From positions 1 to 64,000 of the forward strand of contig DAIOEN010000007.1 of the NCBI GenBank assembly GCA_036746235.1: a stretch of DNA of 64,000 nt. The letters run 5' to 3'. Within the stretch, counting starts at the first letter, position 1, and the number at the start of each line of letters is the position of its first letter. Positions 56,525-64,000 of this stretch are shown one piece after another. A program made the translations under genes and the position numbers. Below the pieces are notes generated by a model. It saw only the letters and a list, made by a program, of their open reading frames with translations, did no database searches and was not told the origin of the DNA. Source of the DNA: CALARM01 sp036746235 (GTDB taxonomy: Bacteria; Vulcanimicrobiota; SpSt-956; JAKJGF01).

Positions 56525-56606
56525 AGTGAAAAGTGAAAAGTGAAAGATAAACATTACGTTGTATATATAATAACCTGGTCACTGGTCACTGGTCACTGGT
56601 CACTGT
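56525..56606. repeat. GTGAAAA ... TGGTCAC heptamer palindrome between convergent genes
   Basis: Three GTGAAAA units after the regulator stop, an AT-rich middle, then four TGGTCAC units whose complement encodes the last residues and stop of the helicase. Confidence 0.8.
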
Positions 56607-58880
56607 CCTGAGTTCTTTTTTCAATCCTTCAAGTATAAACAGTGTGGCAGTTTTATTCAGATAATTCTCAGGATAAGGACTTGTAGATGAATAAATACAC
56701 TTGAGGCATCCGTTTTCACATTTACATCTCATTACCAGATCAAAAGCCTGATTTATAATAAGGGGAAATAATCTGGCTCCTTTTAAAGCATATCCTGTGC
56801 CTCCCGGATATGTGTCATATATGAATACGGTCGGTTTGCCTGTTGCAGGATGAAAAGGATTTACTGCAGTTCCAATATCGCCTGTCTCACATAGATTAAA
56901 TACAGGGATAATAAAGGAGATAATATGACCTGTACCGTAAAGTCCTCCGCTTATTTCAAGACCTGCATTCCTGAGAGTTTTCTGTATGGAGTCTGACAGG
57001 GTAAACCAGAAACCGGTCGTTTCCATGACAGAGCCTTCAATATTGAGAGGTACTGTTTTTAAATACTTACCTGTAATTAATTCTATCTGTCTGTATGATG
57101 TACATTTTTCTTTAATCTTAATTTTTCCGCAATAAATTTCTTTAAATATACTTTCTTTAACAGGAAATACTTGAACTTCTGTTATAATCTGCGGTTTTGT
57201 ATAATATCCTGCTTCATCTCCCACTACATAGATTTTTTTCTTCTTATCATCAAGTTCCAGAACCCTGAAGGTTTCACCCTGATGTATATATATGGCATGG
57301 GAATGAAAATAAAAATGTACATTTCTTTTATATATGTATCCGAGTGTATTATATGGAGGGGAATTATTCACTATTTCATAGTTTTCATTGGAAGAAGAAC
57401 GTAAATGAAGGTCCTCTGCAGGATAATAGTTATCTATATTCCAGTGAAACTTATGGTCTTTATAAAATAAATAGTTTTTCTCACTGTATGCCCTGATAAA
57501 AGGTAAGAGAGAACTGCCGAAATAATATTCGTCATCCTCTGAAAGTGGCAGTTCGTATGATGCACATCTCAGATGACCGTCTATTATATAAGGATTATCA
57601 GTATCTATAGTACATGTTTCATAGTTTGAATTGAAGAAATCATTTCCGTGATGGAGATAATACTGATCGCGAGGAGAATTGGATGAAATTATTACTACTA
57701 TTGACGAACCTGTTCTTCTTCCAACTCTTCCTGCTTCCTGCCATGCACTCATAATACTTCCCGGAAAACCAACTATGACACAGGCATCAAGGGAACCTAT
57801 ATCTACTCCGACCTCCAGTGCACTAGTAGTTACTACTCCGAGAATTTCTCCTGATATAAGTTTCCTCTCTATTCTTCTTCTTAGTTCAGGCACATATCCT
57901 GCTCTGTAGGAAGTAATTCTGTCTACAAGAGAAGAATGACTGCCTGAAAGCAAATCCTGTGTGGTTTTCATTATTATTTCAGCCTGAACCCTTGTCCTGG
58001 TAAATACTATTGTCCTTACATTTGATGATATGAGATGGTACAGGAGAAGGCTTGCTTCCGTATTTATACTTCTCCCCGGCCCTTCTTCCTGGGCCGGTTC
58101 CCAGAAGAGAAAGGTTTTTTCTCCGGAAGGAGCACCGCTTTCTCCTATAAGTTCAAAATCCAGAAGGGTAAGTTCTTTTGCAAGTTCAACAGGATTGGCT
58201 ATTGTAGCGGAAGAACATATAAATTGCGGATTACTGCCGTAATGGTGGCAAATTCTTCTGAAACGCCTTAAGAGGTGAGCAATATTTGAGCCGAATATAC
58301 CCCTGTATGTATGCAATTCATCGAGTACAACAAATTTAAGATTTTGAAAAAAGTGTTTCCATTTTTCATGATTTGGTAAAATGCCAATATGCACCATGTC
58401 AGGTGTAGTAATGATAATACCGGCATTTTTTCTGAGTTTTCTCCTTGTTTCCTCATGTGTATCACCGTCATATATGCCGTAATTAAAATCTCCGTAATAG
58501 AAAGCATAGTTGTATTTTTCAAGCCTTGCAGCCTGATTCTGCGCCAGAGCTTTTGAGGGAAATATATAAAGGGCTTTATTGGATGTGTTACCCATGATAG
58601 ATTCAATCACAGGGAGGTTATAACAGAGAGATTTTCCGCTTGCAGTTCTGGTAGATATAACTATATGTTTTCCTTCTCTTATGGCATTTATAGCATCTAC
58701 CTGGTGGCTATAAAAACGGGTAAGATTTCCTTTCTTCAATATTTCTTCCAGTCTCCAGTGAATCGGACTTTTCAGTTCACCATAAACCGGTTCTACGGCA
58801 GGAAGATTTTTTTGAAATACTATTCCTTTTTCTTCCCCTATTTCCTGAAAAAAACTCATTAGTAAATCGTGGTAGAACAT
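56586..58880 (-). CDS. mrfA: MrfA/Hrq1-like DEAD-box helicase with DUF1998 domain
   Basis: Superfamily 2 DNA helicase of the YprA/MrfA/Hrq1 group, implicated in repair of mitomycin-type DNA damage. Motifs: Walker A STRTASGKSLCY (about 75-86), VLDELHTY (motif II, DELH), SSATI (III), VVTTSALEVGVDIG (V) and QEAGRVGRR (VI). The C-terminal DUF1998 region contains the cysteine cluster CKCENGCLKC. 764 aa matches the family. The last five residues VTSDQ and the stop are contributed by GTGACCA repeat units. RBS CAGGTA is weak. Confidence 0.9.
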   Translation of the reverse strand: MFYHDLLMSFFQEIGEEKGIVFQKNLPAVEPVYGELKSPIHWRLEEILKKGNLTRFYSHQVDAINAIREGKHIVISTRTASGKSLCYNLPVIESIMGNTSNKALYIFPSKALAQNQAARLEKYNYAFYYGDFNYGIYDGDTHEETRRKLRKNAGIIITTPDMVHIGILPNHEKWKHFFQNLKFVVLDELHTYRGIFGSNIAHLLRRFRRICHHYGSNPQFICSSATIANPVELAKELTLLDFELIGESGAPSGEKTFLFWEPAQEEGPGRSINTEASLLLYHLISSNVRTIVFTRTRVQAEIIMKTTQDLLSGSHSSLVDRITSYRAGYVPELRRRIERKLISGEILGVVTTSALEVGVDIGSLDACVIVGFPGSIMSAWQEAGRVGRRTGSSIVVIISSNSPRDQYYLHHGNDFFNSNYETCTIDTDNPYIIDGHLRCASYELPLSEDDEYYFGSSLLPFIRAYSEKNYLFYKDHKFHWNIDNYYPAEDLHLRSSSNENYEIVNNSPPYNTLGYIYKRNVHFYFHSHAIYIHQGETFRVLELDDKKKKIYVVGDEAGYYTKPQIITEVQVFPVKESIFKEIYCGKIKIKEKCTSYRQIELITGKYLKTVPLNIEGSVMETTGFWFTLSDSIQKTLRNAGLEISGGLYGTGHIISFIIPVFNLCETGDIGTAVNPFHPATGKPTVFIYDTYPGGTGYALKGARLFPLIINQAFDLVMRCKCENGCLKCIYSSTSPYPENYLNKTATLFILEGLKKELRTVTSDQ

Positions 58881-58904
58881 ATATGGTTACCTGCTTTGTA
58901 AATC

Positions 58905-58926
58905 GTGACGCGTGACGCGTGACGCG
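58905..58926. repeat. Three GTGACGC units
   Basis: Short run GTGACGCGTGACGCGTGACG between the helicase start and the nucleotidyltransferase stop, on one side only (no TCAC partner nearby). Confidence 0.8.
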
Positions 58927-58943
58927 AGTGGAAATGGCATGTG

Positions 58944-60245
58944 CTATACATCATGAAGAATATTCTCTACAAATTTCAATGCTTCTTCTCTTGTCTTAAT
59001 GTTTCCTTCAACCTGCTGCTCTTCTATCTTATAAAGTATTTTTTTAAAATCCGGCCCCGGTTTCAGATTAAATAATTCAATCAAATCATGTCCTTTTATC
59101 AGACGGGGACTTTCCCATAAAGGTTTTATCTTATTATAATAAATGTCCAATATATGAGTGACTTCCTCTTTCGAGACTATTCCTGCAGAAAGTGCTGTGA
59201 AAAGTATAGCTATACCGTCATTACCTGTTTTACGAAAAAAATCCAGAATAAAGATATTACCGGTTTTATCTTTTTCCTGAACTAGATCCCTGTAATATGT
59301 GACAAGTCTGGTTGTAGTATCTGTCTTATAATTGCTCATTTTAAGATTACGGCACATAGCTTCTATCACATTATATTTTCCCTGTAGTAATAACCCGAAT
59401 TTTGTCATGGATTTTCTGGATGGGCCTGTCATATAAATGTTTATCTCTTCTGAATATTTCGGAAACATATGTATAAATTCTCCTGAAAGTAGTTTCTCCA
59501 ATTTTTCATATATATGCCAGTCCTGATGTGCTACTTCCGGTATTATAGCCATAAATAATCCGCTGTCATACATCTGTTTCACATATTTAGAACTTTGATC
59601 GGAATCAAGCATTTTAAAAAGCTCTGTTTCGATTCTTTCCCGTGAAACTCTTATTATTTTTTCTTTATGACTTTCTATAAGCTCAATTGTATCAGGAGAA
59701 ATATTAAAATTTAGTTTTGATGCAAACCGGAATGCTCTGACCATTCTCAGAGGGTCGTCTGTTAATGAGTTCTCTGAAACCACTTTTATAATCTTATTTT
59801 CGATATCATCTATGCCGCCCGATGGATCTATAAAATTACATTTATGACCGGAAAAGCAATCATTAAACGATATGGCTATGGAGTTTATAGTAAAATCTCT
59901 TTTATATATGTCATCGATTATATTATTTCCTCTTGTTTGAGAGAAATCCATTACAAGTTCGCTATCTCTGTCTTTTTTTATTACAACCCTTCCTGTTTCC
60001 TCTTCCTCGTCAAGCATTACAAAAGAACCGCCTGTTCTTCTTGAGAATTTCCTGGCAAGTTTAAGAGCCATATCAGATGTAAAATCCATGTCAGTATTTT
60101 TATCAACTCTGCCAGTCAGGTAATCCCTTACTATTCCTCCAACTATATACACTTTACTGTTAAGTTCTTTTGCGAGGAGGAAAAGTTCTCTGTAAAGAGG
60201 ATCATTCAGAATAGTTTTTCGTAAATTCTCTAAATCTATATTCAA
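58944..60245 (-). CDS. cca: CCA-adding / poly(A) polymerase-type nucleotidyltransferase
   Basis: Class II nucleotidyltransferase that adds CCA (or A) to tRNA 3' ends. Motifs: VGGIVRDYL (about 36-44), DMDFT (catalytic Asp pair), RDFTINSIA and DPLRMVRAFRFASKLNF. Then a helical body; there is no C-terminal HD domain (433 aa). Start TTG 60245 is supported by AAAGGAG 6 nt upstream. CCA-adding, A-adding or CC-adding activity cannot be separated from sequence by eye. Confidence 0.9.
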   Translation of the reverse strand: MNIDLENLRKTILNDPLYRELFLLAKELNSKVYIVGGIVRDYLTGRVDKNTDMDFTSDMALKLARKFSRRTGGSFVMLDEEEETGRVVIKKDRDSELVMDFSQTRGNNIIDDIYKRDFTINSIAISFNDCFSGHKCNFIDPSGGIDDIENKIIKVVSENSLTDDPLRMVRAFRFASKLNFNISPDTIELIESHKEKIIRVSRERIETELFKMLDSDQSSKYVKQMYDSGLFMAIIPEVAHQDWHIYEKLEKLLSGEFIHMFPKYSEEINIYMTGPSRKSMTKFGLLLQGKYNVIEAMCRNLKMSNYKTDTTTRLVTYYRDLVQEKDKTGNIFILDFFRKTGNDGIAILFTALSAGIVSKEEVTHILDIYYNKIKPLWESPRLIKGHDLIELFNLKPGPDFKKILYKIEEQQVEGNIKTREEALKFVENILHDV

Positions 60246-60267
60246 TTAATCTCCTTTTTATAGTTTC

Positions 60268-60366
60268 TGGTAACTGGTAACTGGTCACTGGTCACTGGTA
60301 ACTGGTCACTGGTCACTGGTAACTGGTAACTGGTAACTGGTCACTGGTCACTGGTCACTGGTCACT
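60268..60366. repeat. About 14 TGGTAAC/TGGTCAC units
   Basis: A 99-bp single-polarity heptamer array in the spacer between two minus-strand genes. It extends 19 bp into the 3' end of the TPR kinase gene, supplying its last codons and stop. Confidence 0.9.
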
Positions 60367-63053
60367 GATGCTGATGCTTTTTCTTTATGATTTTTTATTT
60401 CCATATTTTTGGGAGCCAGTTTCAGCGCTTTATCAAAATATTCAAGAGCTTCTTTATATTTGCCGAGAGCCAGTAAAATCTCCCCTTTTGTGTCCCATGC
60501 AGCATAATTATCAGGTGTCAATTTTATAGCTTTTTCAACGCAGTCAAGAGCTTCTTTGTAATTTTTCAGTTTGTAGAGACTATTTGCTTTGTTATTCCAG
60601 GCATAACTGTATCCGCGATCAATCTCCAGTACTTTGTCGTAACATTTTATAGCATCTTTATATTGCTTTTCTTCATAGAGAGCAACCCCTCTGTTGAACC
60701 AGGCAATAAGGTAATTGGCATCGATCTTTATCGCTTTATCATAACATTTTATGGCTTCTCTGTATTTTTTTTGTTCTGACAGAGAATCACCTTTATATAT
60801 CCACGCGTTACCGTATTCTGGATTAATCTCCAGGGCTTTATCATAACATTTAATAGCTTCCGTGTATTTTCCCTGACCAAAAAAAGCATTGCCTTTATTA
60901 AACCAGGCATAAAGGTATGATGGTTCAATCTTCAAAGCTTTATCGTAACATTCAATAGCCTCTTTGTATTTCTTTCTTTTTGCCAGAACAAGGCCTTTAT
61001 TATACCAGGGGGCACTGTACATAGGGTCAATTCTTAAAGCTTTCTCATAACACTCCAGTGCGTCTTCATAGTTTCCTTCATATTCCATAGTAAGTCCTTT
61101 TGAAAACCAGATTTTACTGTAATTAGGGTCAAGTTCCAGTGCCCTGTCATAACATTCCAGTGCTTCTTTATATTTACCGAGTTTATGCAGAGCATTTCCC
61201 CTGTCAAACCAGGCATAGGTATATTTACTGTCCATCTGAATAGCTTTATCGAAGCATTTGACTGCATCTTCGTTTTTTCCTGTGTCAAATAATGTTTTCC
61301 CTTTGCTATACCAGACTTCGGCAGAAGGAGACAGCTCTATGGCTTTATCAAAACACTCTATTGCTTCTTCATTTTTTCCCAGTTTGTAAAGGTGAACACC
61401 TTTACTGTACCAGCCATCTGAATATTTCAGATCTATTTCAAGAGCTTTATTGTCACATTCTATTGCTTCTTCATATTTTCCCAGTTTAAATAAAATATTT
61501 CCTTTATTTATAAGACCGTGAATATATGACGGATCTATTTCCAGAGCTTTATCATAGCACTTGATGGCTTCTTCATATTTTTTCTGAATATATAAACTGT
61601 TACCTTTATTTTCCCATGCTTCCAGATATTTACTGTCTCCCTTCAATGCTTTATCATAGCACTTTATAGCTTCTTCGTATTTGCCTTCATAATACAATCC
61701 CATTCCTTTGCCATTCAGGGCATAGGCAGATTCCGGCTCAAGCTCTATGGCTTTATCAAAACATTTTATACCTTCATCATATTTGTTTTTATCATAAAGG
61801 GCATATCCTTTGTTAACCAGTGGAACTATATATTTCGGGTCAAGTTCTATAGCTTTATCGTAACATCTAATTGCTTCTTCATAGATTTTTATTTGCTTCA
61901 GAGCATTTCCCCTGTTAACCAGTGCAGGAATATATTTCGGATCAAAGTCGAGAGCTTTATTGTAATATTTTATTGCTTCTCCATATTGTTTTTTTTCGCT
62001 CAAAGCCAGACCTCTGTTATTCAATATATAAGGCAGAGATTTCCAGACAAGAATAGATAAAAGTGTCGCTGCGATTATAGCAATCAGAAATGTACCATAT
62101 TTTTTTCCGGAACTATAATGTTTTTCTGTAATTTTTTTAGCTGAAAGTCCATGTTGTTTGCCGAACAAATTTTCCAGTTCAGATTTCATCTCTTTAGCAC
62201 TCGTATAACGATCTTTAGCTTCCCTGGACAGAGCTTTCATAACAATAGCTTCAAGGTTTGCCGGCACAGACGGTTTTAAGTCTCTTACAGGTTTAAATGA
62301 AAGAGGAGCCTGGGGACTGGCACCTGTAAGAAGACAGTGCATGGTTGCGCCGAGAGAGTAAATATCGCTTCTCGGTTCAGGTTTACCCTGAAAAACCTCT
62401 TCCGGTGCAAAAGCAGGTGTGCCTATTACTGTCATTGTGCTCTCACTGCCCGGTGTTACCGGTCTTGCTATTCCGAAATCTATGAGTATTATTTTTTCAT
62501 CTTTACGAACCATAATATTACCCGGTTTTAAATCGCGATATACAATCGGTGGTGATTGATTGTGGAGATAATCCAGTGCATCCAGTATTTCTATAGACCA
62601 TTTTATTACTATATCTTCGGGTATACCGCCTTCCCTGTAAGAATTTATAACTGTTTCCAGGTCTTTACCTTCAATATAATCCATTACAAGATAGTAACGG
62701 CCCCCTTCCACAAAATAATCTTTTACTACAGGGAGATTGTGATGCCTCAGATGATAAAGGATTTTCGCCTCTTTTCTGAAACTATCGACCATATACTGGT
62801 TTTCTTCAGTGGAAACTGCAGGTGTTAACATTTCCTTTACTGCGCAGATACTCATTTCAAATCTATGATCAACAGCTTCGTAAACTGCTCCCATACCACC
62901 ACTCTTGATTTTACCTTTTATTTCATAACGTTTATCAAGCATGGTGCCGATTTTTAAACCATCATAGGGATTGACTGTTTCTCTTCCACAGTTTTTACAT
63001 AGTCTTTCATTATCGTTATTTTCATGACCGCATTTGTTACAGTATATTGGCAA
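60348..63053 (-). CDS. Zinc-ribbon Ser/Thr kinase with one membrane helix and 16 TPRs
   Basis: Membrane-anchored Hanks-type kinase. Zinc ribbon (C5, C8, C19, C22), kinase domain (about 40-300; GGMGAVYEAV, VYRDLKPGN, DFGIA), one transmembrane helix (about 318-340), then 16 consecutive 34-residue TPRs (for example EEAIKCYDKALEIDP). The TPR part would face the periplasm. TTG 63053 is chosen because GAGGTG lies about 8 nt upstream and it starts directly at the zinc ribbon, as in the kinase at 10959. A longer ATG version from 63137 would translate GTGACGC repeats (VTRHASRIT) and is rejected. The C-terminal VTSDQ comes from a heptamer array. Divergent from a PP2C phosphatase. Confidence 0.9.
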   Translation of the reverse strand: MPIYCNKCGHENNDNERLCKNCGRETVNPYDGLKIGTMLDKRYEIKGKIKSGGMGAVYEAVDHRFEMSICAVKEMLTPAVSTEENQYMVDSFRKEAKILYHLRHHNLPVVKDYFVEGGRYYLVMDYIEGKDLETVINSYREGGIPEDIVIKWSIEILDALDYLHNQSPPIVYRDLKPGNIMVRKDEKIILIDFGIARPVTPGSESTMTVIGTPAFAPEEVFQGKPEPRSDIYSLGATMHCLLTGASPQAPLSFKPVRDLKPSVPANLEAIVMKALSREAKDRYTSAKEMKSELENLFGKQHGLSAKKITEKHYSSGKKYGTFLIAIIAATLLSILVWKSLPYILNNRGLALSEKKQYGEAIKYYNKALDFDPKYIPALVNRGNALKQIKIYEEAIRCYDKAIELDPKYIVPLVNKGYALYDKNKYDEGIKCFDKAIELEPESAYALNGKGMGLYYEGKYEEAIKCYDKALKGDSKYLEAWENKGNSLYIQKKYEEAIKCYDKALEIDPSYIHGLINKGNILFKLGKYEEAIECDNKALEIDLKYSDGWYSKGVHLYKLGKNEEAIECFDKAIELSPSAEVWYSKGKTLFDTGKNEDAVKCFDKAIQMDSKYTYAWFDRGNALHKLGKYKEALECYDRALELDPNYSKIWFSKGLTMEYEGNYEDALECYEKALRIDPMYSAPWYNKGLVLAKRKKYKEAIECYDKALKIEPSYLYAWFNKGNAFFGQGKYTEAIKCYDKALEINPEYGNAWIYKGDSLSEQKKYREAIKCYDKAIKIDANYLIAWFNRGVALYEEKQYKDAIKCYDKVLEIDRGYSYAWNNKANSLYKLKNYKEALDCVEKAIKLTPDNYAAWDTKGEILLALGKYKEALEYFDKALKLAPKNMEIKNHKEKASASVTSDQ

Positions 63054-63071
63054 TGTTTTACACCTCAGGGG

Positions 63072-63373
63072 CGTGATGCGTGACGCGTGACGCGTGACGC
63101 GTGACGGGTGGAGGCTATCCACACACTCAATACTCACTATTCACTGTTTACGCTAAAAGTCCTGCTATGTGAATAATTCTATAGAAAAAAGAGGATTTTT
63201 TTGAAAAGTGTGAAATTTTATAGTTATAATTAGTTTAATAGCTGATAATTTCGTAATGCGTAAAGCGTGATGCGAAGTGGTAATAACCCATTACGCATTA
63301 CGCATTACGCATCACGAATTATTAAAATACAATAAAGATTCCCCGCGTCACGCGTCACGCGTCACGCGTCACG
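63072..63373. repeat. Heptamer palindromes between divergent kinase and phosphatase genes
   Basis: 63072-63146: GTGATGC and four GTGACGC units, GGGTGGAGGCTATCCAC, then ACTCACTATTCAC units. 63252-63320: GTAATGC/GTGATGC units, ACCCATTACGCATTACGC, CATCACG. 63345-63373: four CGCGTCAC units. The middle (63150-63250) is AT-rich without a gene; promoters for both genes probably lie here but were not recognised. Confidence 0.75.
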
Positions 63374-63389
63374 AATATGAGGTTGCCCT

Positions 63390-64000
63390 ATGCTTTTGGG
63401 ACTTAAAACTGACATAGGTTCTGGAAACAGAGAAAAAGGTAATGAAGATAATCTTATCGCTCTTAATCTTCATATAGATAAAGGGCCAAACTGTGGGGAA
63501 TATCATATTCTGCTCCTTGCCGATGGTATGGGAGGACTCGATAAGGGTGAAATGGCCAGTGCCCTTACTATCAGAGGAATTACAAAGCATTTGATTAACA
63601 GACTCGTAACTGAAAAAGGAATATTCCCCTCTGCGGAAGAAGCTGTTGAGCCGGAAATACTGTTAAAAGAAGCTATAGAAATGTCAAATCTCCTTGTCTA
63701 TAATGCAGGTAAAAGAGACAAATGGGCAGGTGAGATGGGGTCAACTGTAGTTGCAGCGTTAATAAAAAATGGTAAACTTTTTATAGCTCATGTAGGTGAT
63801 AGCAGAGCTTATTTGATTAGAAAAGACAGAATAGAAAAACTTACTACAGATCATTCTCTTGTACAGGCTCTTTATGAAAGTCATTTAATTAATACATCTC
63901 AGTTTTACAGCCATCCTCAAAAAAACGTTATAACCAGAGCAATAGGATTTGCTCCGAAAGTAGAAATTGAAATAAACGAAAAAAGAAAAGGTAAGCCTGT
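63390..64000 (+). CDS. PP2C-type Ser/Thr protein phosphatase (cut by window end)
   Basis: Metal-dependent protein phosphatase that would reverse Hanks-kinase phosphorylation. ATG 63390 follows GAGG by about 8 nt. The visible 203 codons contain the metal-binding motifs: NREKGNEDN, LLADGMGG, GSTVV and HVGDSRAYL, then LTTDHSL and VITRAIG. The reading frame is still open at the window edge. It is divergent from the TPR kinase, the classic genetic neighbour. Confidence 0.92.
   Translation, partial: MLLGLKTDIGSGNREKGNEDNLIALNLHIDKGPNCGEYHILLLADGMGGLDKGEMASALTIRGITKHLINRLVTEKGIFPSAEEAVEPEILLKEAIEMSNLLVYNAGKRDKWAGEMGSTVVAALIKNGKLFIAHVGDSRAYLIRKDRIEKLTTDHSLVQALYESHLINTSQFYSHPQKNVITRAIGFAPKVEIEINEKRKGKP

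Noticed and set aside
63054..63137. N-terminal extension of the TPR kinase from an ATG at 63137
   Set aside because: The extra residues translate GTGACGC repeats, and a ribosome site with TTG at 63053 fits the zinc-ribbon start shared with the other kinase.

Overview
The window comes from the chromosome of a low-GC, Gram-negative (diderm) bacterium. A TolC-like outer-membrane protein, a periplasmic adaptor, a MacB-type transporter, signal-peptide periplasmic proteins and a BMP lipoprotein all point to two membranes. Shine-Dalgarno sites (GGAGG) and sigma70-type promoters with 17-bp spacers are easy to see. The many zinc-ribbon kinases, TPR and HEAT proteins, large hybrid histidine kinases and repeat-filled spacers resemble uncultured environmental phyla (Eremiobacterota/Xenobia or Riflebacteria-like), but the taxon cannot be fixed from sequence alone. 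No rRNA, tRNA, transposase, integrase or CRISPR array was recognised.

Layout. 0-3.1 kb: an agmatinase and a divergent deoxyhypusine-synthase-like enzyme around a palindromic element (polyamine metabolism). 3.1-9.1 kb: a radical SAM/SPASM protein, a GDPD-type protein whose two half-domains are in swapped order with an amphipathic repeat tail, and a C39-like cysteine peptidase candidate, set among miniature palindromic elements. 9.1-20.3 kb: a signalling and scaffold region (zinc-ribbon kinase with an NHL propeller, SPFH/flotillin-like protein, TolB-like propeller, Spy/CpxP-like helical protein, zinc-ribbon TPR-HEAT protein, NlpC/P60 protein, FHA-GAF-cyclase). 20.4-29.7 kb: minus-strand pseudopilin genes, then an adaptor, TolC-like protein and MacB-like transporter. 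29.8-36.5 kb: DUF2254 membrane protein, phosphofructokinase, FIST protein and a hybrid kinase. 36.6-46.7 kb: a BMP-family ABC importer interleaved with an opposite-strand cluster of corrinoid protein, UroD-family methyltransferase, DUF1638 protein and a hybrid kinase. 46.7-56.5 kb: a tightly packed phosphorelay operon (CheR, three multi-domain kinases, a response regulator). 56.5-64 kb: MrfA/Hrq1-like helicase, CCA-adding-type nucleotidyltransferase, a membrane zinc-ribbon kinase with 16 TPRs, and a divergent PP2C phosphatase cut by the window end.

The most striking non-coding feature is a family of spacers built from 7-bp tandem units that nearly all share the core GTGA (GTGAAAA, GTGACGC, GTGATGC, GTGACCA, GTGAGTC, GTGAAGG). 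Where both orientations occur, GTGA units come first and TCAC units second, so each locus is a large imperfect palindrome. Several genes take their stop codon from the TGA of a unit, and three unrelated proteins end in the same residues, VTSDQ. Other families of short palindromic elements fill the remaining spacers.

Functionally, the window combines Ser/Thr phosphorylation (two kinases, PP2C, FHA), His-Asp phosphorelays and cyclic-nucleotide synthesis with a methyl-transfer/uptake cluster and an envelope export system. The best candidates for undescribed biology are the permuted GDPD protein with its peptidase neighbour, the corrinoid-DUF1638-kinase-BMP locus, and the GTGA heptamer palindromes.
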